Assembly: GCF_036245865.1 (NCBI RefSeq)
Contig: NZ_BTTW01000006.1
Span: forward strand, 372,001 to 436,000
Reading direction: 5' to 3'
Origin: Corallococcus caeni
GTDB taxonomy: Bacteria > Myxococcota > Myxococcia > Myxococcales > Myxococcaceae
DNA: 64,000 bases
Positions 1 to 8,341 of this stretch are shown in pieces (position 1 is the stretch's first letter; every line of letters starts with the position of its first letter). Position numbers and translations under genes: made by a program. Below the pieces are notes generated by a model. That model had not been told where the DNA came from. It searched no databases and saw nothing but the letters and a program-made list of their open reading frames with translations.

Positions 1-1056
1 GTGGTGTCCACGGCGTCGCCGTACCCGGCGGACCGCAACGGCAACACCAACACCAACGCGAGCCGCGGCTCGCCGTACGACCACGTGCTGGTGGACAGCG
101 ACCTGCGCGCCTACCAGACGGCGGTCGTCATCGGCTCCAGCAGCTTCGCCGGCGGCCTGGTGGCGGACACGCGCGTGTACTCGCCCATCTCCGAAATCTC
201 CCCGGCGCTGTCGGGCGATAGCGGCGCGTCCGGCATGCAGCACATGGGCGTCATCAAGGACTTCCTCATCCCGGGGGACGGCACCACGGCCTCGTCCGTG
301 ACGGTGCTGTCGCCCAACGGCGGTGAGAGCTGGGTGGGCGGCTCTTCGCACACCATCACCTGGTCCTCGTCCGGCGTCACCAACGTGAAGGTGGAGTACT
401 CGCTGGACGGCTCCGCCTGGACGACGCTGACCTCCAGCACGGGCGCGTCCGGCGGCAGCGTGGCGTGGACGGTGCCCGGCACCGCGAGCACCAACGCGTG
501 GGTGCGGGTGAGCGACGCGAGCAACACCGCCGTCAGCGACCTGTCCAACGCGGCCTTCGCCATCACCACGGGCGGCTCTGGCGGCACGGGCAACGTGTTC
601 ATCAACGAGGTGCTGCTCAACGAGCCCGGCTCGGACGTGAACGGCGAGTTCGTGGAGCTGGTCAACAGCGGCACCGCGGCGGTGGACCTGAGCGGCTGGA
701 CGGTGTCTGACAGCACGGGCGTGCGCCACACCTTCGCCAGCGGCACGTCCGTGGCGGCGGGCAAGGCGGTGGTGGTGTTTGGCGGCGCGTCCGGCATCCC
801 GTCCGGCACGACGGGCGCGGTGGCCGCGTCCACGGGCACGCTGGGCCTGGGCAACAGCGGTGACACCGTCACGCTGAAGAACAGCGCGGGCACGGCGGTG
901 GACACGGCGACCTTCGCCTCGTCGCTCGCGGGCACGGACGGCGTGTCCGCCAACCGCAGCCCGGACGCGTCCTCCACGGGCAGCTTCGTGCTGCACACCA
1001 GCGTGTCCAGCCTGGGCAGCTCGCCCGGCAAGCGCGCCAGCGGCACCGCGTTCTAG
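1..1056 (+). CDS. secreted endonuclease/exonuclease/phosphatase-like protein with Ig-like and lamin-tail domains (5' truncated)
   Basis: Only the C-terminal 351 residues are in the window, because the frame is open at base 1. The first ~90 residues (SPYDHVLVD near residue 25, then a run ending MQHMGVIKDFLIP) look like the end of an endonuclease/exonuclease/phosphatase domain as found in secreted myxobacterial nucleases. Residues ~100-190 form an Ig-like domain of the 'NGGE-W-G...I-W...YS-DG...WTVP' type. Residues ~198-320 match a lamin-tail domain (VFINEVLLNEPG, EFVELVN, LSGWTVSD), a module usually found on extracellular nucleases and surface proteins. The stop TAG is followed by a strong hairpin. 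The domain order and the nuclease call are inferred by motif; catalytic residues lie upstream and cannot be checked. Confidence 0.7.
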   Translation: MVSTASPYPADRNGNTNTNASRGSPYDHVLVDSDLRAYQTAVVIGSSSFAGGLVADTRVYSPISEISPALSGDSGASGMQHMGVIKDFLIPGDGTTASSVTVLSPNGGESWVGGSSHTITWSSSGVTNVKVEYSLDGSAWTTLTSSTGASGGSVAWTVPGTASTNAWVRVSDASNTAVSDLSNAAFAITTGGSGGTGNVFINEVLLNEPGSDVNGEFVELVNSGTAAVDLSGWTVSDSTGVRHTFASGTSVAAGKAVVVFGGASGIPSGTTGAVAASTGTLGLGNSGDTVTLKNSAGTAVDTATFASSLAGTDGVSANRSPDASSTGSFVLHTSVSSLGSSPGKRASGTAF

Positions 1057-1068
1057 CGTTGAACACCG

Positions 1069-1097
1069 CTCCTCCGGACCTCGCTGGTCCGGAGGAG
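1069..1097. terminator. 12-bp perfect hairpin between convergent genes
   Basis: A 12-bp perfect inverted repeat (CTCCTCCGGACC / GGTCCGGAGGAG) with a 5-nt loop TCGCT starts 13 nt after the stop of the upstream plus-strand gene, and ends 65 nt before the stop of the minus-strand peptidase. There is no T-tract on either side, so it is either a bidirectional terminator of the GC-rich type or a transcript 3'-end stabiliser. Confidence 0.65.
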
Positions 1098-1162
1098 TGA
1101 AACGGCGACGGGCCGTCCCGGCGAAGGCGCCGGAGCGGCCCGCGACCTGTCCGACCGTCGGA

Positions 1163-2803
1163 CTAGTTCCGCGACGCCTCGCGCAGCCGGGGCGGCACGT
1201 GGGGCCCGAAGACGGGCGGCTCCTCGGACAGCACGACCTTGGGGGCGCGCTTCAGCGGCGCGAGGCCCATCCAGCGGTTGAGGGTGGCCTTCGCCGCCGC
1301 CTGTTGGTCCGCCGGGAGCTGGCTGATGCGCGAGGTGTGGTTTCCGCCCGCCACCGAGTACAGGTAGGAGTCCTGCGCGTTGCCCAGCACGTAGGCCGCC
1401 GCCGTCCAGGGGTCGTGGCTGCCGTAGATGAACATCAGGCGCTGGCCGTGGTTGGACACCCAGTCCTGCACGTCCGGCATGGCCTGCGGACGGAACACGT
1501 ACGGGATGCCGGGCGGCGAGTACACCTCGCCGGTGTCGGTGTCCGGGAAGTGGATGAGCGAGCCCAGGTGCTTGTCGTACGGCTGGGGCCAGCCCAGCTC
1601 CACCGCGGCCTGGTAGTAGTACGCGGCGTAGTTCCGGAGGCCCTCGTCCGCGAAGGAGCTCATGCCGACCTGCTGGTCCATCGCGTCGAACAGCTCCTGG
1701 TCCGTCGCGGTGGTGTCGGGGATGTTCTGGGCGCAGCGCGAGGCTGCGTCGTACTGCCAGAAGGCGAAGTAGGTCTCGATGGCGCCGTGCTCCAGCGCCA
1801 GCTCGTAGCCCAGCTGCGAGTACGTCAGCTGAGGCTCCTGCGCCTGCGCATAGGACTTCAGGAGCGTGAGCATGTTCTCCCGGCGTGAGAGCACCTCGCG
1901 CTGGAAGGCCCACAGCCGCTCGCGGCAGGCGAGCTGCGCATCCCCGCCCACGCTGTCCTGGAACGTCACGAAGCGCTCGTCGTTGCGCTTCGCGATGGGC
2001 GCCACGTAGGCCACGGTGGCGTCCACGTCGTCCGGGTAGAAGCGGCGGAAGAACACCACCGTCTCGCCGCCCTTGCTGCCGCCCGTGGACACCCACTTTC
2101 CGGTGTAGAGGGGCTTGAGCGCCTGGGTGAGGCGGTGGAAGTCATCCGCGGACTGGCGGATGGTGAGGTGGCTCCAGTCCGCGGGTGACGGGATGCTGGG
2201 TGGGAAGAAGCGGTGCTCCACCGCGAGCTGGTTCGCGGACAGCAGCTGCGTGGGCTCCGAGCGGCCGGTGCCCGTGGACACGTTGTAGCCGCTGGTGGAG
2301 AGCACCATCGGGCTGGTGTCCGCCTTGTGCAGCAGCGTCGCGCGCTGCTCGAAGCGCTGGCACTCCGGGTGGGCGTGGTCCGACGGCTGGTTGTACCTCA
2401 GGAGGAAGAGCCGGTAGCCCGCGGGCACGTTCACCCCGTTGGGGTTCTCCTGCACCGTGAGGCCCGGGACGGCGCGCAGCCGGACGAGGACGTCCAGGGA
2501 CGTGTCCTGGAGGACGCCCAGGTCCGGGGGCGTGTCGACCCAGCCGCTTGGAGTGCACGCCACGCCACCGTCGGTGCCCGCGTCGGCGTCCGTGCCCGCG
2601 TCCTCGCCCGTACCGGCGTCGGTGCCCGCGTCCTCGCCCGTACCGGCGTCCACGAGCTGGGTGCCTCCGTCGGGGCCCGGATCATCCGGGTCGTCATCAC
2701 GACAGGCGACCGGACCGCAGAGAAAGGCGAGCAGTGGGACGAGCAGCGCCCAACGGCCAAGGCGTGCCGTTTGGGAGGGATGGGAGAACAGGAGGGGCTT
2801 CAT
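1163..2803 (-). CDS. S37-family (PS-10) secreted tripeptidyl aminopeptidase-like lipoprotein
   Basis: 546 residues. The N-terminus has a lipoprotein signal (LAFLCGPVAC; the Cys would be lipidated), then an Asp/Gly/Thr-rich linker of about 45 residues made of near-perfect repeats. The catalytic part carries STGGSKGGETVVFFRRFYP around residue 243, matching the nucleophile region of Streptomyces prolyl tri/tetrapeptidyl aminopeptidases (MEROPS S37). A late Asp (YGSHDPW) and His (GGNHTS) complete the expected Ser-Asp-His triad. It probably releases short peptides from proteins outside the cell, fitting a predatory lifestyle. The ATG at 2803 is preceded by GAGGAA at a 9-nt spacing. It lies 78 nt downstream of the decaheme gene and may be cotranscribed, but its role looks unrelated. 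Confidence 0.82.
   Translation of the reverse strand: MKPLLFSHPSQTARLGRWALLVPLLAFLCGPVACRDDDPDDPGPDGGTQLVDAGTGEDAGTDAGTGEDAGTDADAGTDGGVACTPSGWVDTPPDLGVLQDTSLDVLVRLRAVPGLTVQENPNGVNVPAGYRLFLLRYNQPSDHAHPECQRFEQRATLLHKADTSPMVLSTSGYNVSTGTGRSEPTQLLSANQLAVEHRFFPPSIPSPADWSHLTIRQSADDFHRLTQALKPLYTGKWVSTGGSKGGETVVFFRRFYPDDVDATVAYVAPIAKRNDERFVTFQDSVGGDAQLACRERLWAFQREVLSRRENMLTLLKSYAQAQEPQLTYSQLGYELALEHGAIETYFAFWQYDAASRCAQNIPDTTATDQELFDAMDQQVGMSSFADEGLRNYAAYYYQAAVELGWPQPYDKHLGSLIHFPDTDTGEVYSPPGIPYVFRPQAMPDVQDWVSNHGQRLMFIYGSHDPWTAAAYVLGNAQDSYLYSVAGGNHTSRISQLPADQQAAAKATLNRWMGLAPLKRAPKVVLSEEPPVFGPHVPPRLREASRN
2592..2650 (-). repeat. two tandem 30-bp units in a lipoprotein linker
   Basis: A 30-bp unit at 2592-2621 is repeated exactly over 2622-2650. 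It encodes two copies of an Asp-Ala-Gly-Thr/Glu-Asp decapeptide in the spacer between the lipid-attached Cys and the peptidase domain. It is a likely site of copy-number variation by slippage. Confidence 0.8.
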
Positions 2804-2881
2804 CGGTCCGCGTTCCTCGGCATCCGTCGCTCACCAGGGCTGTCCCGGCGAGTGACGGAGCTCTTCGCGCGGATTCCACCC

Positions 2882-5242
2882 TCAAGGTCTGATCATGTTC
2901 AAGGGGGCCGTCCCGGTGAGGTCCTCCACGCTGTCATGGAGGAGCTGCCCGATGTAGTTGAAGTTGTGCGCCCAGGCGCCCGGGTCCTTCTTGCTCAGCT
3001 GGTAGTTGTGGGCGGCCTTCACGAGCGCCGGCGTGAACGGCGCGAACGCGTTGGCGGAGACGGACTCGGTGGCGGCGCAGGTGCCGTCCTTGTCCGTGTC
3101 CTTGAAGAAGTACGGATTGACGTCGCCGTTGTAGCAGAGGCCATTGTTTGTCACCCCGCGCATGGCGGTCATCAGGCGGGCGGCCATTCCCTCCACCTCC
3201 GCCGCCAGGGACTCCGCCGTGTTCCCGTCGCCGTCGTAGTCCAACAGGTGGACGACCCGGAGCTGCGCGGCCTCGGTCTGGTCCGCGTGGCACGTCCTGC
3301 AGCGCTCGCCCCACACGTCCTGGATGCGGAAGGTGTGGTTGCTCTTGCCGGGGACGTGGCAGCTGGTGCACTGCACCCCGCCCATGTGCGTGAGCCGGCC
3401 GGCGTAGGTCTTGTTGGGGTACTCGTAGCCAATCCGGACCTGCGTTCCTTCACGCGTCCCCGCGGCGGGCAGGTAGTGCACGTTCTGGAAGCGCGGCGTG
3501 CCCCCGGCCGCCAGGGCCGTGTCGATGGTGGCCTTGGACGCACGGCCGATGTGGCAGTTGGCGCAGAGGTTGTCCTGGCCTGGCAGGTTCACCGTCTTGC
3601 CGTCCGGCAGCCACGTCTGCGCGGGGACGAAGACGTCGTAATCCGGCTCGAAGTTCTCGTGGCAGGTGGAGCACTCCAGGCCGTTGGCTGTCTCCGGCAC
3701 CTGTTGCCCGACCCCGTACTGGACGAAGAAGCGGTAGCCCTGCGCGCCGCTGTGGCAGCGCGAGCAGCTGGCCTGGACGCTCTCGCTGGAGTCCCAGTTG
3801 CGCGCCGCCTTGCTGGCGCCGTTGAAGTGGCCCGGGTCGTTGCGCACCAGCAGGGACGTGTCGAAGGGGATGCTCAATCCCTTGTTCATCGCCTGGGTCG
3901 AGTCATGCAGCAGCTGGATGACGTACTTCGCGTTGTGCGCGAACGCGCCCGGATCCACCCGGGACAGCTGGTAGTTGTAGGCCGCCTTCTGCAGGCGCGG
4001 GGTCCAGCTGGCGTAGGCGTTGGTGGCGGTGGACTCCGCGGGCGCGCAGGTCCCGTCCCCGTCGGTGTCCTTGAACCAGTAGGGGTGGGTGTTGCCGTAG
4101 CAGAGGGGCTGGGCCCGCTCCTTGCCGTAGCGCTGGATGGCGGCGAGCAGCCGGTCCCGCAGGCCCTGAATCTCGTAGTAGATGCCCTCGGTGCGGTTCT
4201 TGTCCCCGTCGTAGTCCTGGTTGCGCGAGGCGATCTGCCGGATGTCCCAGGCCTTGGTGACGTCCGTCACCCCGGGGTGGCAGGTGGCGCAGGCCTCCCA
4301 TCTCACGCGCGTGCTGTGCGGCTCATGGCACTCGTTGCACTTGTCGAAGCCGGGCACGTGGCGGAAGCGCGAGTCGTAGGTCTGATCCGCGTACTGGTAG
4401 CCGCCCGCGGCCTGGCTGGCGAAGAGCGTCGCGCCCGCGGGGTAGTAGTGGATGTTGGTGAAGCCCAGGGCAGGGGAGGTCGTGTCCTCGCCCACCACGC
4501 CCGCGTCCGCGACCTGCGCGTCGATGTCCTTTCCCGAAGCGCGTCCCTGGTGGCACACCACGCACCGCGCCTCCGGGCCCAGGCCGGCGACCTGCTTGCC
4601 CGAGGGGAAGGTGACGGAGGTCAGGCTGGCGGCGGCGCTGTCGTGGCACGTCTCGCAGCGGACCACTGACTGCGTCGGGGCGGGGGCATCCACCTTGCCG
4701 GGGTTGGAGCCGTCGCCGCCCAGGAAGTCGATGTAGCCCTCGGAGCTGTGGCACCGCGCGCAGCTGGTGGGGACGAGGCCGTCCTTGTTCCAGTGGGAGA
4801 AGGCCTCGGCGGTGGTGTCCGCGTGCGGCGAGCCCGACCACGCGAGGAAGTACGGCACCTGGTTGGGGTCCACGCCGCCGTCGCTCGTGAGGACGCCCAT
4901 CACCACCACCACGTGGCGCGCTTCCAGCCGGGAGTTCGCGCCGGTGACCTTGATCGCGGTCTCCCCCGCGCCCACGCCGGTCACCTGTCCGGTGTCGTCC
5001 ACGGTCGCGATGGCCGGGTCCTCACTCGTCCAGTGATAGCCGTCGTCGGTGGCCTCGCGCGTGGTGGCGGTGAGCTGGAGCGTCTGGCCCACGAGCACCG
5101 AGTGCGGACCGTCGGTGACGATCTCCGGGTGGGGTGTCTCCAGCCTGGCGCAGGCACCCAGCGCCAGGGTCAGCAGCAGCGGTCCGACCACGAGCAGCGG
5201 GGCGTGTTTCATCGGGGCCTTCCCGGCAATGAATGAGGTCAT
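2882..5242 (-). CDS. decaheme c-type cytochrome lipoprotein with BIG2-like Ig domain
   Basis: 786 residues from the chosen ATG. A lipoprotein signal ends LALGACA, so the protein is probably anchored in the outer membrane. Residues ~35-115 form a bacterial Ig-like (BIG2) domain (VGQTLQLTA...W-SEDPAIATVD...VTGVGAGET). The rest holds ten CXXCH heme sites: CARCH, CETCH, CVVCH, CNECH, CATCH, then CSRCH, CSTCH, CANCH, CTSCH, CRTCH. The two groups of five lie in an internally duplicated architecture; each half ends with a 'CYGN/D..PY-FKDTD-DGTCA' stretch followed by 'YQLS..DPGA-AHN'. The start at 5242 is chosen because it forms an ATGA overlap with the upstream gene's stop and has GGAGG 9 nt upstream. 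A second Met at 5212 also gives a good signal peptide. It is the likely terminal, surface-exposed member of the operon. Confidence 0.88.
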   Translation of the reverse strand: MTSFIAGKAPMKHAPLLVVGPLLLTLALGACARLETPHPEIVTDGPHSVLVGQTLQLTATTREATDDGYHWTSEDPAIATVDDTGQVTGVGAGETAIKVTGANSRLEARHVVVVMGVLTSDGGVDPNQVPYFLAWSGSPHADTTAEAFSHWNKDGLVPTSCARCHSSEGYIDFLGGDGSNPGKVDAPAPTQSVVRCETCHDSAAASLTSVTFPSGKQVAGLGPEARCVVCHQGRASGKDIDAQVADAGVVGEDTTSPALGFTNIHYYPAGATLFASQAAGGYQYADQTYDSRFRHVPGFDKCNECHEPHSTRVRWEACATCHPGVTDVTKAWDIRQIASRNQDYDGDKNRTEGIYYEIQGLRDRLLAAIQRYGKERAQPLCYGNTHPYWFKDTDGDGTCAPAESTATNAYASWTPRLQKAAYNYQLSRVDPGAFAHNAKYVIQLLHDSTQAMNKGLSIPFDTSLLVRNDPGHFNGASKAARNWDSSESVQASCSRCHSGAQGYRFFVQYGVGQQVPETANGLECSTCHENFEPDYDVFVPAQTWLPDGKTVNLPGQDNLCANCHIGRASKATIDTALAAGGTPRFQNVHYLPAAGTREGTQVRIGYEYPNKTYAGRLTHMGGVQCTSCHVPGKSNHTFRIQDVWGERCRTCHADQTEAAQLRVVHLLDYDGDGNTAESLAAEVEGMAARLMTAMRGVTNNGLCYNGDVNPYFFKDTDKDGTCAATESVSANAFAPFTPALVKAAHNYQLSKKDPGAWAHNFNYIGQLLHDSVEDLTGTAPLNMIRP

Positions 5243-5670
5243 GGTTGAGCGCCTCCGGAGATCCACGACAGGAGGGTCTGGTACTCCGGGGTGTCCGCCC
5301 CGTAGATGGCCCCGCCGCCGTGGCCCGCGCCGGAGGCCTTGCGCAGCAGCCGGCTGGCGGAGGGATTGGAGCTGTCCGTCAAGGAGCTCGCCGCCGCGTA
5401 ATCCGCCTCGGCGTCGCCCGTCAGCAGGAAGGAAGTGGAGCCCGCGGCCCCTCCGCCGCGATGGCAGCCCTGACAGCCGCTGGTGAGGAGCGGATGTACG
5501 TCGGCCTCGAAGGAGAGGGCGTTGCCGCCATCCCCGCCGCCGCCATCGACGGGGGGGACACCGGCGTCGGCGGCGGCCGGGCCCCGCTCGAAGTCCGCGC
5601 AGCCCACGAGCAGCGCGACCGCCGCCGTGAGGACCGCAGCCAGGGGCTGGATGCGGGAATCAGAACTCAT
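5239..5670 (-). CDS. monoheme cytochrome-like lipoprotein
   Basis: 143 residues with a lipoprotein signal (AALTAAVALLVGCA), a Gly/Asp-rich linker, then one heme-binding motif CQGCH preceded by 'FEADVHPLLTSG', and a C-terminal 'EYQTLLSWISGGA'. This layout resembles the planctomycete-type cytochrome C (PSCyt1-like) fold and matches both heme domains fused to the neighbouring porin. The gene overlaps the porin stop by 11 bp and the decaheme start by 4 bp, so it is translationally coupled in the operon. It probably shuttles electrons at the outer membrane between porin and decaheme cytochrome; this role is inferred from context. Confidence 0.8.
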   Translation of the reverse strand: MSSDSRIQPLAAVLTAAVALLVGCADFERGPAAADAGVPPVDGGGGDGGNALSFEADVHPLLTSGCQGCHRGGGAAGSTSFLLTGDAEADYAAASSLTDSSNPSASRLLRKASGAGHGGGAIYGADTPEYQTLLSWISGGAQP

Positions 5671-7819
5671 ACGCCACCACCAGCCGGGTGAAGTCGTCCG
5701 GCGTCTCGTCTGTCTTCTCCAGGTTCCAGAACTGGAAGAGGCCCGCGCTCAGGCCGCGCCACCGGACCATCACGCCCACGTTGTGACTGGAGCCGTCCTC
5801 CCGGGTGAGCGCGTTCGAGTCCAGGATGAGGCCTCGCCGGTTTCCGAAGGTGCGCAGCCCCTGCCGGTACTGGAGGTAGAGCCAGTCCGTGGGGTGGTAG
5901 CGCAGCTGGAGGTAGCTGGCGAAGTGGTAGTAATCCGCGCCCGGCCCGCCGTAGCCCTCCGCCTCGCCTCCGGAGACATCCGCGCGCAGCAGCCCGGCGC
6001 CCAGGGAGAAGTGCTCCAGCACCGGGAGGCCGCGCGGACGCCACACCGCCACGTCCAGCGCCTGGAGGAACAGGCGGCGCCCGAACCCCAGGGAGTTGAA
6101 GTACGGCGAGTACCAGAGGTTGATGGGGCCCCACGCCGCGCCCAGTCGCGCCCCGACGCCCAGGCGGGTGTCCTCCAGCGGTGCCAGGTCCGACTGGAGG
6201 TTGAGCACCGCGTCCGCGCGCTTCAGCCGGTAGCCGGAGATGACGTAGGCGTCACCGGAGAGGGCCAGGGGCCCCAGGCGGCGCTCCACGTTCACCGTGA
6301 GGCCTTCCCGCGCGAACACGACGGGGAGCACCCGCTGGTCGAAGCCGGCGAGCCCGCCGTAGCTGTGGTGGAAGAGCGGATCCCCGCCGAAGGGCACCAG
6401 CACCTTGCCGCCCTTGGCGAACACCTTCACCGGCCAGGACGGCCCGCTGATGTGGAAGCCCACTTCCCAGAACTGCAGCGACAGGACCTCCAGGGAGAGG
6501 GTCACCGGATCTTCCGCGGACTGCCGCGTGAGGAAGAGGAAGTGGTGGTAGCTGCGCAGCGCGCTCTCCCCCTCTGACTTGAAGGGGTGGTCGTTGTAGT
6601 TGACGCGCTCGTAGTTGAGGTCGAAGCGGCCGTTCAGGCTCAGCGAGCCGAGCCCCGGGAAGGTCCCCAGCGGCACTCCGGCGTGCGGGCCGCCCGGGCC
6701 GTGCGGGGCCGCGGCGGGAGGGGCCGGCGTCGCCACGGCGGGGACGGGCGCGGCGGGGACGGGCGGGGCCGTGGCCACGGCAGTGTTCTCGGCGGTGGGC
6801 GGGGGCGTGCCTGTCGCGCCCGCGTCAATCCATTGGGCCAGGAGCGCCAGCTGCGCGCTCCCCGGTGCCCACACCTCTCCTCCAGGATGCGCCTCGCCCC
6901 GCGCACGCTGGTAGAGGAGGCTGTTCGCGGCCGCTCCGGGCACCACCAGCGGCGTCACCGACCGCAGGTGCTGTTCCGGATCCGGGTGCGTCACGTAGCG
7001 GCTGGCGGCGGCCATCCCGTCGGAGGCATGACAGCTGGAGCAGTCCGCCAGCAGCGCTTCGTGGACGCCAGGAGCGAAGCGCGGCGCGGCCGAGGCGTCA
7101 TCGGAGGATGCCGTGGGCTGCGGACCTGCGCTTGCGGATGACGGCGCGGAAGGGACCGGGGACGCGGCCACGCCAGACGCGGTGGCGGCCGGACTGGGAG
7201 CGGAGGGCGCGGAGGTGCCGACGTGGGCAGGCCGGGAAGCGCCAGGGACGGTCGCGGCCATTGCCGGCGCGCTGCGAGCCTTGCCGGGCGGGGCGCCGCC
7301 TTCAATCCACCGCAGGAGCGTGGCGTACTCCGCCGACTCCACGGCGAGGACCTTCTTGCCTCCGTGGAGCGTGGTGCCGGTGCCCTTCTTGAGCAGCGGG
7401 CTCTGGGCCGCAGTGGCGGGCTGCACGAAGCGCAGGGTGGCCTCGTAGTCCGCCGGCTCGCCCCGGAGCACCCAGCGGGACCGGGACGCCATTCCCTCCG
7501 GGCCGTGGCAGTTCCCGCACGCCTTCTCCAGGATGGGCCGGGCGTCCTCCGCGAAGCCCGGCACGCGCGGCCGGGACGCGACAGCGGGAGTACGGGCCGG
7601 TGGCGCGGCGGGAGTCCGGGTGGCTTCCGTGGGGGACGGCGTTCCCGGGGCGGCGACGCCCACGTCGGGCACCTGCTGCGCGGGGGGCGGCTTGATTCCC
7701 AGCCGCTCCTGGAGCCGTCGCCGCTGCTCCTCCTGCGACTGCGCCCGCGTGGGACCAGGCGCGGACAGCACCAGCGCACAGGCGAGCAGCGTCCAGGTGC
7801 CCGGGTCAGTGACGCGCAT
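5660..7819 (-). CDS. outer-membrane beta-barrel protein with two N-terminal fused c-heme domains
   Basis: 719 residues. A cleavable signal (TLLACALVLSAPGPTRAQS) is followed by a Pro/Ala-rich spacer. A first heme domain contains CGNCH ('ARPILEKACGNCHGPEG...LLRWIEGGAPPG'). After another Pro/Ala/Ser-rich linker, a second domain contains CSSCH ('HEALLADCSSCHASDG...LLAQWIDAGATG'). The C-terminal ~350 residues read as a beta-barrel: alternating aromatic/polar strands starting at 'SLSLNGRFDLNYERVNYND' and ending in 'RLVVAYEF' with the terminal Phe typical of BAM-inserted porins. The fusion of heme domains to a barrel in one chain suggests a self-contained porin-cytochrome conduit, functionally analogous to MtrAB or Pcc systems, though homology to them is not claimed. 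It overlaps both neighbours. Confidence 0.8.
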   Translation of the reverse strand: MRVTDPGTWTLLACALVLSAPGPTRAQSQEEQRRRLQERLGIKPPPAQQVPDVGVAAPGTPSPTEATRTPAAPPARTPAVASRPRVPGFAEDARPILEKACGNCHGPEGMASRSRWVLRGEPADYEATLRFVQPATAAQSPLLKKGTGTTLHGGKKVLAVESAEYATLLRWIEGGAPPGKARSAPAMAATVPGASRPAHVGTSAPSAPSPAATASGVAASPVPSAPSSASAGPQPTASSDDASAAPRFAPGVHEALLADCSSCHASDGMAAASRYVTHPDPEQHLRSVTPLVVPGAAANSLLYQRARGEAHPGGEVWAPGSAQLALLAQWIDAGATGTPPPTAENTAVATAPPVPAAPVPAVATPAPPAAAPHGPGGPHAGVPLGTFPGLGSLSLNGRFDLNYERVNYNDHPFKSEGESALRSYHHFLFLTRQSAEDPVTLSLEVLSLQFWEVGFHISGPSWPVKVFAKGGKVLVPFGGDPLFHHSYGGLAGFDQRVLPVVFAREGLTVNVERRLGPLALSGDAYVISGYRLKRADAVLNLQSDLAPLEDTRLGVGARLGAAWGPINLWYSPYFNSLGFGRRLFLQALDVAVWRPRGLPVLEHFSLGAGLLRADVSGGEAEGYGGPGADYYHFASYLQLRYHPTDWLYLQYRQGLRTFGNRRGLILDSNALTREDGSSHNVGVMVRWRGLSAGLFQFWNLEKTDETPDDFTRLVVAYEF

Positions 7820-8147
7820 GGCACGCCTCGCAGTTCATGGAGCCCTGGGCCTTCGCGGCACGACCGTCATGGCAGCGTCCGCAGTAGCGCCCCTCCCGCA
7901 TGTCCTGGTGGGTGAAGCCCAGCCGGGCCTGCGGGAACGTGCCGGGGTGGCAGCTGTAGCAGTGAAGGGAGCTGTGTCCCCAGTGGGAGAACAGCGCCGG
8001 AGCCGGCGCGGCGCGCTCCTTGAGCGGAGGCAGCCGGACGTCCTGCGGCGAGTTCACGGCGAAGATGGGGGTCGTGAGCAGGAGGAGGGCGACGAGCCCC
8101 ACCCGCCACGGTCCTCCACGAATGAGCGCGGACGTGGAGGACCTCAT
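7806..8147 (-). CDS. c7-like triheme periplasmic cytochrome
   Basis: 113 residues with an N-terminal hydrophobic signal (VGLVALLLLTTPIFAV) and three CXXCH motifs: CYSCH, CGRCH and CEACH. His residues just before each motif (FSHWGHSS, FTHQDM) fit the distal ligands of the cytochrome c7/c3-type triheme fold. It should be a small soluble or membrane-tethered periplasmic carrier between the quinol-oxidising cytochrome and the outer-membrane porin. Its ATG overlaps the upstream gene's TGA (ATGA), and its own end overlaps the porin start by 14 bp. Confidence 0.85.
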   Translation of the reverse strand: MRSSTSALIRGGPWRVGLVALLLLTTPIFAVNSPQDVRLPPLKERAAPAPALFSHWGHSSLHCYSCHPGTFPQARLGFTHQDMREGRYCGRCHDGRAAKAQGSMNCEACHARH

Positions 8148-8341
8148 AGGGCCTTCTGCTCCTTCAGGATCCGCCAGACCGTGATGGCGTAGAGCAGGAT
8201 GCCCAGCAGGACCAGGGGCACGCCCACCGCGGTGGACACCACGAAGGCCAGCGGCGACCAGGCGAAGCGTGCGAACAGCTGGACGAGCAGCCCCGCCAGG
8301 ACGAAGAGGGCCGCCACCCGGATGCGCTTCTCGTGACTCAT
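8144..8341 (-). CDS. small two-helix inner-membrane protein of the cytochrome operon
   Basis: 65 residues with two predicted membrane helices (about residues 8-28 and 33-56) and a short basic N-terminus. No family was recognised. It is translationally coupled on both sides through ATGA overlaps with the tetraheme gene upstream and the triheme gene downstream, so it is very likely a subunit or assembly partner of the inner-membrane cytochrome. Confidence 0.7.
   Translation of the reverse strand: MSHEKRIRVAALFVLAGLLVQLFARFAWSPLAFVVSTAVGVPLVLLGILLYAITVWRILKEQKAL

Noticed and set aside
2213-4669. 818-codon open frame on the plus strand through the peptidase and decaheme genes
   Set aside because: It is antisense to two well-supported genes and its Arg/Val/Gly-rich translation has no domain; it results from GC-rich third positions.
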